A stretch of DNA of 64,000 bases from NCBI GenBank assembly GCA_021390615.1, contig JAJEJU010000025.1, positions 1,054,001-1,118,000 on the forward strand, read 5' to 3'. Under the pieces are notes generated by a model. That model made no database searches. It was given only the letters and a program-made list of their open reading frames with translations, and had not been told where the DNA came from. Of this stretch, positions 1 through 8,309 are shown one piece after another (the first letter of the stretch is position 1; every line of letters starts with the position of its first letter). The translations under genes and the position numbers were made by a program. The DNA is from Rhodanobacteraceae bacterium ZG21-1 (GTDB lineage: Bacteria; Pseudomonadota; Gammaproteobacteria; Xanthomonadales; Rhodanobacteraceae).

Positions 1-228
1 TGCCGAGTAGAGGTGGAGGTGCAAACCCAACCTGGCAGACTCACGTTGTGTATTTCCGACGAAGGTCGGGGCTTCGATGTCGAAGCCGTGCAGCGCGCAG
101 GCTTGTCGGTCGGCATGCGCAGTATGGCTGCGCGCGCGCAGCGAATGGGCGCAACATTCAAAGTGGACTCAGGCGCGGACGGGACGGTCGTGACGGTAGC
201 ACTGGAATATCACAGCCCGCAGATGTGA
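1..228 (+). CDS. Sensor histidine kinase, C-terminal fragment (ATPase domain)
   Basis: The reading frame is open from the left edge, so only the last ~75 residues of a longer protein are present. The visible part matches the end of a GHKL (HATPase_c) ATP-binding domain of the NarX/DegS type: an N/G1-type DEGRGFD segment, then GLSVGMRSMAARA (G2-like lid), then the closing strand DGTVVTVALEY. Such kinases autophosphorylate on a His of an upstream HisKA_3 domain and pass the phosphate to a LuxR-type regulator. Sensor and dimerisation domains lie outside the window. It is followed by a repeat element rather than by a regulator gene. Family-level call good; substrate and signal unknown. Confidence 0.8.
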   Translation, partial: CRVEVEVQTQPGRLTLCISDEGRGFDVEAVQRAGLSVGMRSMAARAQRMGATFKVDSGADGTVVTVALEYHSPQM

Positions 229-674
229 TGCTTTCGAGAGCGAGTTAGAACCCCCCACGAAATGCAGGGACGACGGTAGGCGCCATGCGCTACGACTTCC
301 CGGATTGTTGAGTTCCATCCACAGCCGAGCCACTTCAGACGGGAATTTCTGTCGAAATCCGAGCCATCCTTTGCCGCTCCGCGCTCGTCACCTGGGCTGA
401 GTTGCACCTCAGCTGATGGTTCACTTTCGATGAAAAGCCCGGCTCAGTTTTCTGCAGAAATCAACAAGCCCTGATATTCAGCGGGAAGGAAGCACAAGTT
501 AGGGTCGATTTCGAATCACATCTGGGACTGAATGGCTCGGTGCTGTGCGATCGCGTCAAGGTGACAAAGATCGAGGCGTGCGATCACCGCGGCTCCCCTG
601 ACTGATGCCGAACAATTGTGGATGCAGGTGTCCACTTCCGGTCCATATCGGATACTACGATTACTGCCAGCGCC
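229..674. other. Intergenic stretch holding repeat copy 1
   Basis: No convincing gene lies between the kinase tail and the NTF2-like gene. It contains the first full copy of the 162-bp repeat family (306-466). The rest (467-674) shows no recognisable coding pattern, tRNA or terminator. A plus-strand open frame over 618-980 is the antisense shadow of the NTF2-like gene. Confidence 0.6.
306..466 (-). repeat. MITE-like element, copy 1 (IS21-like ends)
   Basis: 161 bp bounded by TGTTGA and TCAACA. Each end carries two related subterminal units of the form TTTC-n-GAAA-n-GAGCC, and the centre has a small hairpin (CTGAG...CTCAG). It is collinear with the copy at 4030-4190 and inverted relative to the copies at 5682 and 10465. 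Multiple subterminal repeats and TGTTGA ends resemble IS21-family termini, but no istA/istB is present. No clear target duplication is visible. Strand is arbitrary: minus marks the orientation that starts TGTTGAGTTC on the plus strand. Confidence 0.75.
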
Positions 675-1190
675 TTACTGTTCGTCATACCCCGTGAAGA
701 ACTCGCTCGCGATCTTCCACTGGCCGTTGAGCTTGATCAGCTGCATGACTTTCCATCCCGATCCTTTGTACTGGTCTCCAAGAAGCGCAGTCTGATAGTC
801 CAGAGAAATCTGAGCCAGATTGCCCACCTGCTCGATTTTAATGTTGCTGAAGCGCTGTTGATACCGCTTGCCGCCGTCAAAGATGATTTTCCTGAAGCCC
901 GCGTAGTCCTGAAAGATCGCGAGGCTGGGATTGTGCACCGCCCCCGCGCCACCGTTGACGTGCGAGAAGGGAATGTCTAAGTCTAGGAGCTGCAACTCAA
1001 ATGCTTTCCGATTGCCTGTCGAAAGGCTGGTTGTGTAGTTAGACAAAAGCTTTCGGATTGCCACTTCGTCTTGTGCTTTTGGTGCGTTCCGCGTCGCGGC
1101 GGCGGCGGCCTGGGTCGGCGTCGCGCCCCGTACATTCGCAATACAGAGAAGAAGACAAGTGATGATTAGGGACGCAAGTGATCGGATCAT
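675..1190 (-). CDS. Secreted NTF2-like/SnoaL-fold protein
   Basis: 171 aa. The N terminus (MIRSLASLIITCLLLCIANVRGATP) is a typical Sec signal peptide with cleavage near residue 23. The mature part begins with an Ala/Gln-rich linker, then DEVAIRKLLSNYTTSLSTGN, the helix that opens SnoaL/DUF4440-type NTF2-like domains, and ends in WKVMQLIKLNGQWKIASEFF, the closing beta strands of that fold. These domains act as small-ligand binders or enzymes; no catalytic set is assignable here. It is last in a minus-strand group with the DoxX and SDR genes (64-nt gap), so it is probably co-transcribed and under the divergent LysR regulator. Fold assignment is by pattern only. Confidence 0.7.
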   Translation of the reverse strand: MIRSLASLIITCLLLCIANVRGATPTQAAAAATRNAPKAQDEVAIRKLLSNYTTSLSTGNRKAFELQLLDLDIPFSHVNGGAGAVHNPSLAIFQDYAGFRKIIFDGGKRYQQRFSNIKIEQVGNLAQISLDYQTALLGDQYKGSGWKVMQLIKLNGQWKIASEFFTGYDEQ

Positions 1191-1254
1191 TGCCGGGTCC
1201 GTGCGTAGCCTGATGAAAGGCCATCGTGATCTAAATGCCCAGGTGCTGCCGGTG

Positions 1255-1620
1255 CTAATCGACGACCGGTAACGCGGCCCGCGTGCGCCGGTTCATCCAG
1301 CCAACCACAAGCAACAATGTCGCTACGATGAGTGGCGGTACAGCGTGCGCGTATTCGCCGTGGATGATGACCGTTGCGAGGGCGGCAAGCATGACGCAGC
1401 TGCCCAGCGCCGTGCCAAACAGGCGGCTCGGCGCACGCAAAAGCAAGAAGGCAGTGGTGAGCTCGAGCGATCCGGTCACGAAGTGGAACCAGCCCGGATA
1501 CCCCCATTTCAGGTATTCCTCATAGATGGATCCCGGCGCGAAGATATTGGTGAGAGAGCCTACGACGAAGAATGCAGCAAGAGCGAAAGGCGACGCTTGG
1601 CGCCAGGAGATTTTGAACAT
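1255..1620 (-). CDS. DoxX-like membrane protein
   Basis: 121 aa with four hydrophobic segments (about residues 11-30, 44-62, 68-90 and 96-113). The pattern YLKWGYPGWFHFVTGSLELTTAFLLL is typical of the DoxX-like family, small four-helix membrane proteins often linked to quinone or thiol redox stress. It lies 40 nt downstream of the SDR gene on the same strand, a frequent pairing. The start is an ATG at the end of the frame; no strong Shine-Dalgarno was seen. Probably co-transcribed with its neighbours. Exact biochemical role unknown. Confidence 0.75.
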   Translation of the reverse strand: MFKISWRQASPFALAAFFVVGSLTNIFAPGSIYEEYLKWGYPGWFHFVTGSLELTTAFLLLRAPSRLFGTALGSCVMLAALATVIIHGEYAHAVPPLIVATLLLVVGWMNRRTRAALPVVD

Positions 1621-1660
1621 GGGTTGATCTTGGTCATGGGCTCTCTACCGATCTGCGGAC

Positions 1661-2533
1661 CTATGCTGTAGCGGCCCTCTGGGCCGCTGCAAAGACATCG
1701 CGGGCAGACGTCGCGCCAGCGACGTGCTCCGTTCCCTCAACACCAATGTCCATCCCTCCAGCATTCACGGCCTCATACATGGTTTCTGCCGGGCCAGACT
1801 GGCCCTTCGGAATGCCGAACTGCTCGAATACGGCCGGCCAACCGGCGCGCGGGACGGTAACGGCTTTAACGTCGAGCTTGATCACTTCACTTAACTGCAT
1901 CGCAACTTCATCTGCACTCACCATTGAACCGAGTTCGATGATCCGCTGCCCCAACCAGGCAGGTCCGCTCAAAAGCGTTGCGATCTCAGCGCCGACATCG
2001 TCGGTTGCGACCATGGTCGATTTCCGATGCGTCGGATCGTAAAAGACAGGCAGCGTGCCACGCTGAGCGACATGCAAGCCATAAAGAAAGTTTTCGAAGA
2101 ACCCGCCGGCTCGTACGTAGGCGATCGGCAGTGCCAAGTCGCGAAAACCCTGCTCCAAAAGCGACAGTGCCGTGATCAGCCCCATGCCGCTGGTTTTGTT
2201 CGCGCCCATTGATGAGAGCGCGACGACCCGCGGCACCGGCGCTTTGGTGAGGGCCTCGACATAGTTCGCGATGACGCCTCTGGCTTCCCTGAAATCCGGC
2301 GAGGGAGCCCAGATCGGAGGCAACATGACAAACGCGCCATCGACGCCCTTGAGCGCCTGCTCGATGGAGGCTGCGTCACTCCAGTCGCCGCCAACCAGTT
2401 CCACGCCCCGGTCAGCCCAGCTTGCCGCCTTCGCGCGATCACGGACCAGCGCGCGTACTTTCCTGCCTTGCGCCAGCAAATGAGCCGCCGTCGGGCCGCC
2501 AACTTTTCCCGTAATTCCCATAACCAAAAACAT
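1661..2533 (-). CDS. NAD(P)-binding NmrA/SDR-a5 family oxidoreductase
   Basis: 290 aa. Residues 1-12 hold the Rossmann motif in the form GITGKVGGPTA, followed by RALVRD at the end of beta-2 and GGDWSDAASIEQALKGVD, the acidic-loop region typical of atypical SDRs of the NmrA/QOR2 type (NAD(P)H:quinone reductase-like or redox sensors). A canonical YxxxK is not evident, as usual in NmrA-like members. A GAAGG-type ribosome site precedes the ATG. It is first gene of the SDR-DoxX-NTF2 group and is transcribed away from the LysR gene 87 bp away, the classic arrangement of a LysR regulator and its target. The substrate may be a quinone; this is inference. Confidence 0.8.
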   Translation of the reverse strand: MFLVMGITGKVGGPTAAHLLAQGRKVRALVRDRAKAASWADRGVELVGGDWSDAASIEQALKGVDGAFVMLPPIWAPSPDFREARGVIANYVEALTKAPVPRVVALSSMGANKTSGMGLITALSLLEQGFRDLALPIAYVRAGGFFENFLYGLHVAQRGTLPVFYDPTHRKSTMVATDDVGAEIATLLSGPAWLGQRIIELGSMVSADEVAMQLSEVIKLDVKAVTVPRAGWPAVFEQFGIPKGQSGPAETMYEAVNAGGMDIGVEGTEHVAGATSARDVFAAAQRAATA

Positions 2534-2582
2534 GAGCGTTCGCCTTCATCAGTTCGACGGCCCACGGTAGCTCCTGCGCTAT

Positions 2583-2592
2583 TATTCGAATA
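2583..2592. promoter_or_regulatory. Candidate LysR operator palindrome
   Basis: TATTCGAATA, a perfect 10-bp palindrome, sits in the 87-bp space between the divergent SDR and LysR genes. LysR-type regulators usually bind a dyad in exactly this position and control both themselves and the divergent gene. Binding is inferred from position and symmetry only. Confidence 0.5.
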
Positions 2593-2620
2593 CGGGATAC
2601 ATTTGGAACGGGCTGTATAG

Positions 2621-3568
2621 ATGAACTTAACAATCACTCGCACCCATCTGGATGGACTCGTCATGTTTCTGACGGTGGCGGAGTGCCAGGGCTTCCGCGC
2701 GGCGGCACGGCATCTCGGCATCACGCCGTCCGCGGTCAGTCAGGGAATACGTAGCCTTGAGGAGCGGGTCGGCGCGCCACTCTTCTCGCGTACAACCCGA
2801 AGCGTCAGGTTGACCGAGGCGGGCGAACGTCTGCTGGCCCATGCCCGCCCGGCGGTCGACATGCTCACGGCAGGGCTGGACGCCGCGAGCGATTTGGGTG
2901 GCGAGATCACCGGCCGACTGCGCATCAATGTGCCCAGGCCCACCTTGCCTCTGCTCGTAAACCGCCTGTTGCCCGACTTTCTCGACGCCCACCCAAACGT
3001 CGAACTTGAATTGGTGGGCGAGGATCGCCCCATCGACATCGTCGAAGAAGGTTTCGATGCGGGAATACGTCTCGGAAACTTCGTTCAGATCGACATGGTC
3101 GCGGTGTGGCTGACGCCACCCGAGCGCTTCGTTGTCGTTGGCTCCCCGGCCTTTCTTCGCAAGCATGGCCGACCGGCGTCACCGCGTGATCTGCAGAACT
3201 TCCGTTGCATCCGGCTCCGTCAGTCCGTGAGAGTTCTCGATCATTGGCAATTTGTCGTCGATGATCAGCGAATCACCGTGCGTGTCGACGGGCCTCTCGT
3301 GATCAACGACGTCGAGGCCTGCATTCACTCAGCACTGAGGGGCGCCGGGCTCTTCCAATTGCCGCATTCGCTCGTGATGTCACATCTTGAAAGCGGAAGT
3401 CTGCAGACCGTGCTCGAACCTTACTGCGAAGAGGTTCCCGGGCTGTCTCTCTATTATCCAAGCCGAAGTCAGTCACTGCCCAAACTTCGCGCCTTTGTCG
3501 ACTTCGCTACCCAGCGAATGCGAAGAGTGTTCAGGCCAGGCGACTACTTGCCGAACCCCTTACCCTGA
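2621..3568 (+). CDS. LysR-family transcriptional regulator
   Basis: 315 aa, standard LTTR length. Residues ~10-68 form the winged helix-turn-helix: FLTVAECQGFRAAARHLG, TPSAVSQGIRSLEERVG and the wing PLFSRTTRSVRLTEAGE. From ~95 on is the periplasmic-binding-protein-like effector domain (ITGRLRINVPRPTLPLLVNR). It belongs to the CrgA/AaeR-like branch common next to oxidoreductases. Divergent from the SDR gene, which it probably regulates with itself. The ATG at 2621 follows a GGAACGGG stretch. Confidence 0.9.
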   Translation: MNLTITRTHLDGLVMFLTVAECQGFRAAARHLGITPSAVSQGIRSLEERVGAPLFSRTTRSVRLTEAGERLLAHARPAVDMLTAGLDAASDLGGEITGRLRINVPRPTLPLLVNRLLPDFLDAHPNVELELVGEDRPIDIVEEGFDAGIRLGNFVQIDMVAVWLTPPERFVVVGSPAFLRKHGRPASPRDLQNFRCIRLRQSVRVLDHWQFVVDDQRITVRVDGPLVINDVEACIHSALRGAGLFQLPHSLVMSHLESGSLQTVLEPYCEEVPGLSLYYPSRSQSLPKLRAFVDFATQRMRRVFRPGDYLPNPLP

Positions 3569-3790
3569 TCTGACTTTATAGACCGGAGACGCCCGGAGAC
3601 TCTCCCCCACGATTTCTGCCGACCTCACTTGGAAGAATGGCGGGAAGCGAATAGGAGATCGCCTCGGAGACGGTTCTACCTTGCTTCACGGCCCCGTCTT
3701 CTGCTGACCACAGCGTCTCGCCGGGCTAGAAGGAGAGGTCCTCTTTCGACCCATAGCGGACAATTTTGGATTGGACAGGCGGAAAGGCTG

Positions 3791-4123
3791 ATGGCTGAGA
3801 AGCAAATCGAAAGCACTGATTCGAATCGCGAGGCCAATCTTGAACGCATAGCTCCCTGGCTGGATGTGGAAGATCTCAAGCGGCTAGCTGCCCACTGCGC
3901 ATGTGACGATTCAACGCCGGAGGCCGAGCGTGTGCAGCGTGGACGAATTCGTTATCGCGCCAACGCCGCCTTGCATAAGGCCACGTTGAAGTCGCAACCC
4001 AAAGCAGACCTAATGTTGGCCGTCCGTGATGTTGAGTTCTATCCAAAACTGAGCCACTTCAGGCAGGAATTTTGTCGAAATTCGAGCCATCCTCCGCCGC
4101 TCTACGCTCGTCATCTGAGCTGA
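3791..4123 (+). pseudogene. Truncated small orphan gene cut by repeat copy 2
   Basis: An ATG at 3791 is preceded by GGAAAGG at good spacing. The first ~80 residues look like real protein (acidic N terminus, LERIAPWLDVEDLKRLAAHC, then a basic RGRIRYRANAALHKATLKSQ segment). At 4030 the frame enters the repeat element and stops at 4123. Beyond the repeat a plausible continuation (WSKGRTRVRQASELLRLIRD...) runs to a TAG at 4313-4315, in the frame expected if 165 bp were inserted. I read it as one gene interrupted by the element. Function unknown; no family recognised. Confidence 0.45.
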
Positions 4124-4190
4124 GCTGAAGCTCAGCTGGCGGCTCACTTTTCGGTGAAAAGCCCGGCTCAACTTTGCGTGGAAATCAACA
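4030..4190 (-). repeat. MITE-like element, copy 2
   Basis: 161 bp, TGTTGA...TCAACA, same orientation as copy 1 and nearly identical over the GAGCCAC and AAAAGCCCGGCTCA blocks. The centre holds a perfect 9-bp hairpin AGCTGAGCT (4118-4126) / AGCTCAGCT (4129-4137) with a 2-nt loop. It interrupts the orphan gene that begins at 3791. Confidence 0.75.
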
Positions 4191-4476
4191 AGCCGTGGTC
4201 CAAAGGGCGCACTCGAGTTCGCCAGGCTAGTGAGCTGCTGCGGCTCATACGCGACTGGCGCTCTGTTCAATCAAAAGTTCGACTGAAACGTCTTCACGAA
4301 TCAATCGACGACTAGCTTTGGCCGGCCTCCCCGCTGGCGATGAATCCATTTGGCCTCGCCCACGCATCTAACTGGCTGACAACTGCAAAAGTCAGCGCCG
4401 CAGTTGCGCGAACCTTCTCAAATCTGCGCCACGACGCCGCATGCAGATGGCGCGTCCCTATCGAGGAATGCAACTG
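4191..4476. other. Gap before the S41 peptidase
   Basis: Apart from the probable gene remnant to 4315, no gene, hairpin terminator or promoter of good quality was recognised here. It directly precedes the S41 peptidase start. Confidence 0.4.
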
Positions 4477-5637
4477 ATGGACAATATTTCGCGAATGGCT
4501 CCACGTCAGCTACGACGATGCTTCCTGAGGCCAGCGCTCGCCATGGCCGGCCTCTTGAGCTGCTCCGCCGCCCTTGCCCAAGCGGCGCCCACACCACTTA
4601 CCCCCATCAGCACGGCTGAACAGCAAACAGTCATCGAGGCTTTGGGCCAGCAGCTGAAGTCTCAGTATGTTTTCCCTGACGTCGCCGCCAAGACAGCCGC
4701 CGCACTCTCGGCCAAGGCTGCGCACGATGACTATCGCGACACCAAGACCATGGCGACCTTTGCCAAGGCGTTGTCCGCCGACTTGAGGTCCATCGGCAAC
4801 GATATGCATCTAGCAGTTAAATTCGCACCCGACTCGATACCGCCGCCAAGACAGGACAAAGGATCGGACGACAAGCCCCCGACCGTGCAGGAGATAGCGC
4901 AAATGGTTGCGCAGATGCGGTCCGCTTCGGCCCGCGAGAGCTATGGCATCAGCGGCATACAGCTGCTACCTGGCAATGTCAGCTACATCGACCTGCGGAG
5001 CTTCGGCCATCCGGAAATCGTCGGCGCGGCCTACGACGCGGCCATGTCGCTCATGGCCGGAACCAAAGCGCTGGTAATCGACCTGCGGCGGAACAATGGC
5101 GGTGAACCGGATGGCGTGGCCTACCTGCTCAGTCATTTTTTCGCTGAAGGCGACGCCCGGCACCTCAACGATATCTACAGCCGTGCCGACAACAGCACAC
5201 ACCAGTTCTGGACGATTCCGTCCGCAATGCCACGCTTCGCCGGCCCCATCTACGTACTCACCTCGCACCATACCGGCTCCGCCGCTGAAGAATGCGCTTA
5301 CGACCTGCAAACCCAGAAGCGCGCAACGCTAGTCGGCGAAACGACCATCGGCGGTGCCAACCCAGGCGGCTGGATTCCGCTGGGACTTGGCTTCATGGCC
5401 TTCATCCCGATGGCACGCGCGATCAACCCGATCACCAAGACCAACTGGGAACATGTGGGCGTGAAACCCGACACCGCCGTGCCTGCAGACCTAGCCATGA
5501 AGGTTGCATACACCGCCATCCTCAACGACCTGGCGGAAAAGTCGACTGATGCCGCCGAGCAAGCAGAGCTTAAGAACATCCTCGCCCTTGTGCAGTCCGA
5601 CAAGCTGGAGTTACCTGGGTATTCCCCGCCTCACTGA
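4477..5637 (+). CDS. Secreted S41-family (tail-specific/IRBP-like) peptidase
   Basis: 386 aa from the ATG at 4477, chosen because GAGGA (4463-4467) sits 9 nt upstream; in-frame ATGs at 4441 and 4495 are alternatives. The N terminus is a signal peptide ending near CSAALAQA. Residues ~25-110 are the helical N-terminal IRBP-type domain; the core carries NVSYIDLRSFG and KALVIDLRRNNGGEPDGVAYLLS, then HHTGSAAEECAYDLQTQKRA with the nucleophile Ser in GSAAEE, and VGETTIGGANPGG, all hallmarks of the S41 fold. Family members degrade peptides in periplasm or outside the cell; the target here is unknown. The gene stands alone between two repeat copies. Confidence 0.88.
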   Translation: MDNISRMAPRQLRRCFLRPALAMAGLLSCSAALAQAAPTPLTPISTAEQQTVIEALGQQLKSQYVFPDVAAKTAAALSAKAAHDDYRDTKTMATFAKALSADLRSIGNDMHLAVKFAPDSIPPPRQDKGSDDKPPTVQEIAQMVAQMRSASARESYGISGIQLLPGNVSYIDLRSFGHPEIVGAAYDAAMSLMAGTKALVIDLRRNNGGEPDGVAYLLSHFFAEGDARHLNDIYSRADNSTHQFWTIPSAMPRFAGPIYVLTSHHTGSAAEECAYDLQTQKRATLVGETTIGGANPGGWIPLGLGFMAFIPMARAINPITKTNWEHVGVKPDTAVPADLAMKVAYTAILNDLAEKSTDAAEQAELKNILALVQSDKLELPGYSPPH

Positions 5638-5681
5638 CACGATGCCAACAACCGACCGGCTTGATTGATTCAGCCTGTGAC

Positions 5682-5843
5682 TGTTGATTTCTGTAGAAAA
5701 TTGAGCCGGGCTTTTCGTCGAAAAGTGAACCACCAGCTGAGGTGCAACTCAGCCCAGGTGACGAGCGTGAAGCGGTAAGGGATAGCTCAAATTTCGATGG
5801 AAATTCCAGTCTGGAGTGGCTCAGTTTTGGATGTAACTCAACA
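5682..5843 (+). repeat. MITE-like element, copy 3 (inverted)
   Basis: 162 bp beginning TGTTGATTTCTG and ending GTAACTCAACA, i.e. opposite in orientation to copies 1, 2 and 4. The central hairpin (CTGAG, GTGCAA loop, CTCAG) and both paired subterminal units are kept. It lies just 3' of the S41 peptidase. Confidence 0.75.
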
Positions 5844-5872
5844 CCCGGCTCAATTTTCTGCGCAAATCAACA
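5844..5872 (-). repeat. Solo end of the same repeat family
   Basis: CCCGGCTCAATTTTCTGC followed by GCAAATCAACA reproduces only the outermost ~29 bp of one end of the repeat, directly abutting copy 3. It marks the left edge of the recombinase remnant and looks like a scar of a second element. Confidence 0.6.
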
Positions 5873-5879
5873 GCGGGAA

Positions 5880-6651
5880 CCACTAATCTGCCGCGGCTGC
5901 CGGCCGCGGAGTTGGAAGCCGCTATCATCAAGCAATTGCAGGCGTGCTGCGCTCACCCGAGATGCTTGCGGCTTTCGTACCCGAGGCCATGAAGCATGAC
6001 CGGAATCTGGACGAGGCACATGCCACTGTCGCCATGCGCAAACTGGGCGACGTGTGGGACCGGCCTTTTCCAGCGGAGCAGGCGCAGGTGGTCCGGCTAC
6101 TGGTCGAACGGTCATCGTCAGCTGCGGCACACTCGAGGTGCGCCTGTACGCGGTGAGCGTCGAATCCATCGCGCGGGAACTGAGCGCCGTGCGGGAAACT
6201 CGCACGCCATGAACCATACGACGATTAGGCCGCATGGCGAAGTCACCAGGGTACCGCCGAGCGATGGCAGCGTGTCGGTCACCGTGCCCATCCGGATCGG
6301 GCGACGCAGCGGCCGCACGGTCGTGCATTTGCCGTCCGGCGCGCCCCGGGAATCCTCACCGCTGGAAACCTGCCGCCCCTGGGATGCCGGCTCACGCCCC
6401 TGCAGGCGACGCTGGCGCGGGCCTTCCGCTGGCTGCGCGCACTCGAAGCCGGCGAGACTGCGTCGATGAGCGAGATTGCTCGACGCGAGGGCGTGGATTT
6501 CAACTACGTGGCCCGGCTCTTGAACCTGACCACGCTATGCCCCGAAATCCTCACAGCGATCCTAGATGATACGGTTCCGGCGCAGGTTACGATTCATGTC
6601 TTGGGCATCAACACACCCCTGCTGTGGTCAGAGCAGCGGGTTATCCTGTAA
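5880..6651 (+). pseudogene. Serine recombinase, degraded C-terminal half
   Basis: Several frames must be joined to read it: LPAAELEAAIIKQLQA (to ~5938), then SPEMLAAFVPEAM...KLGDVWDRPFPAEQAQVVRLLVER (to ~6110), then GTLEVRLYAVSVESIAREL ending in a TGA at 6208, then GSVSVTVPIRIGRRSGR, and after another shift RWLRALEAGETASMSEIARR and DFNYVARLLNLTTLCPEI to the stop at 6649-6651. This matches the C-terminal part (zinc-ribbon-distal coiled coil, beta domain and terminal HTH) of large serine recombinases such as those on mobile elements. The N-terminal catalytic domain is absent. At least three frameshifts make it nonfunctional. Confidence 0.75.
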
Positions 6652-6748
6652 GCGCCTTAAGGCTAGATGAGGCAGACGAGATACTCTAGGCGCTGGAAGG
6701 CAATGGCCCATCTTGACCGCTGGTGACTTACGAAGGAATGCGAGCCCT

Positions 6749-7462
6749 ATGCGCTACGTTGCTAGCTTGTTGATTGCTCTTGGTGCCTTGCTTGGCGTGA
6801 CAGCGAGCTTCCCAGCAAAAGCCCATACCCTCTGCTATGAGGGCGAGACATTGCAGAAGGATCCGCAACTAACTGACATCCGCCCCACACGAACCGCCGT
6901 ATGCCCCTATGACTTCGACGCGCTCAATGCACGGATCCGCCAGCTCATTACCACCGAGCATGCGCCTTACAGCGTCGAAACAGTCGAAACAGTGTTTGGC
7001 ATTCCTCAAATGACGACGGACTACGACTCCAACCGCACGGCTTCCTATATGGCGCAGCTGTCGGGTAAAGGAGGATGGAAACTGACCGTTTGGGTTCGGG
7101 AATCGTTCTACCCCTTGGATAAAGGATCTCCAGCTTTTGTCCCGGGCCTGCGTCCTCGACGGCTTCGCCATGTGAAGGACGCAGACTTGCGGATCGATCT
7201 CACGATCCTTGGATCGTCACCCACGCTCGGCTCCATAGAATGTTCCGCCGTATCGCCCATCGTAGATGAAGCACTGCAAGCAGGATGGAAAGACATACGG
7301 ATGAAGTTTCCGCCACCAACTGATGGTGGCGCAATGGATATGATGCTGGGAAAGGGCGACAAAGCCTTCTCCGTACATGGTAGGAGAGGGGAGTGCGCCC
7401 AGAACATCACATTGATGCAAGAAGCCAAATACATTCCGCTGACTCAAGACGTCGGCAGATAG
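6749..7462 (+). CDS. Secreted protein of unknown function
   Basis: 237 aa from the ATG at 6749 (AAGGA at 6733-6737); a TTG start at 6713 is less likely because the signal peptide MRYVASLLIALGALLGVTAS...AKA begins at the ATG. The mature protein has four or more Cys (CYEGETLQ, AVCPYDF, IECSAV, ECAQN), suggesting disulfides and an extracytoplasmic site. No domain recognised. Base composition is lower in GC than the core genes. It sits between two recombinase remnants and may have been brought in with them. Confidence 0.65.
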   Translation: MRYVASLLIALGALLGVTASFPAKAHTLCYEGETLQKDPQLTDIRPTRTAVCPYDFDALNARIRQLITTEHAPYSVETVETVFGIPQMTTDYDSNRTASYMAQLSGKGGWKLTVWVRESFYPLDKGSPAFVPGLRPRRLRHVKDADLRIDLTILGSSPTLGSIECSAVSPIVDEALQAGWKDIRMKFPPPTDGGAMDMMLGKGDKAFSVHGRRGECAQNITLMQEAKYIPLTQDVGR

Positions 7463-7569
7463 TTGCGACCAACCCGAGAGGCAGCAGCGCACCGTGGGAT
7501 GGATCACTTTCGAACGGGCATCAAAATATCTATTTTCGACCCGACGCGGACAGTTCCAAAAGGTGATTT

Positions 7570-7875
7570 ATGGAAGGGCATTGTTGCGAACATCTCAGGG
7601 CGCTCGAGTTGGAGCTCCGCGCCACGAATCTTCGCATTCACCACGATGGTCCCAGCTGGTGGCAGATCGATAAGCCCGGGCACTGGGTCTATTTCGACTG
7701 TTATCTTGATCCGATCTCGCTGCGGGCGCGATTCGACTTGCCGGCCTTTATCGAGCATTACTCGTACGATGGCCGAGCCGCCGGGCAAGAATCCGGCTTT
7801 CGGTGTAGCCAATGTCACTCCGCCGTGGTGGGCGTTCATGAGCTCTATTCGGCAAAAGTCCCCCATATAAAGTAG
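7570..7875 (+). CDS. Small CxxC protein (orphan family)
   Basis: 101 aa. AAAGGTGAT precedes the ATG. The sequence starts MEGHCCEHLRALELELRATN, has HWVYFDCYLDPISLRARF in the middle, and near the end GQESGFRCSQCHSAVVGVHE with a CxxCH pair that, with the N-terminal HCCEH, could bind a metal. I recall a family of short Xanthomonadales proteins with the same layout, function unknown. Longer open frames on both strands over this interval (7463-7870 plus, 7504-7866 minus) are less protein-like and are treated as shadows. Confidence 0.6.
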   Translation: MEGHCCEHLRALELELRATNLRIHHDGPSWWQIDKPGHWVYFDCYLDPISLRARFDLPAFIEHYSYDGRAAGQESGFRCSQCHSAVVGVHELYSAKVPHIK

Positions 7876-7903
7876 CGTTCACCTCCAATCCAAAGCGGCA
7901 CCT

Positions 7904-8222
7904 TGGAAAAACGCGACCCGGGAACCTTCACCGTTGGAAACCTCCCTGCGCTGGGACAGCTGGCTCACGGCCCTGCAGGCAGCACTAGCTCGGGGCTTCC
8001 GCTGGCTGCCAGCGCTCGAGGCCAGCGAGATCACCTCGATGAGCGAGATTGCGCGGCGTGAGGGAATGGACTTCAGCTATGTGGCGCGGCTCTTAAACTT
8101 GACCACGCTGTGCCCGGAGATCATCACGGCGATCTTGGGTGATACGCTGCTCACCCATCTGACTGTGCATGGGCTGGCCGTCAATACCCCCTTGCTATGA
8201 TCGGAACAGCAGCCAACGCTAG
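7904..8222 (+). pseudogene. Second serine recombinase C-terminal remnant
   Basis: Homologous to the last ~320 bp of the remnant ending at 6651: FRWLPALEASEITSMSEIARR, then DFSYVARLLNLTTLCPEI and HGLAVNTPLL. Here the TGG Trp codon of the other copy (LLWSEQ) is TGA, giving a stop at 8198-8200, while homology continues as SEQQ. The frame is open from ~7934 only, with no start or catalytic region. The two copies form a direct repeat around the 6749 and 7570 genes. Confidence 0.7.
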
Positions 8223-8309
8223 AGATGCCTCTACGCTGACGGCGATCGACGGGGACATCACGCGACTTTGCGAGCCAGGCCGGAGCCCATTCTCAAGGAT
8301 GAAGCGGTA

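Noticed and set aside
7504-7866. 120-aa minus-strand frame over the 7570 gene
   Set aside because: Plus-strand 7570-7875 has a better ribosome site and a recognisable CxxC layout; only one can be coding.
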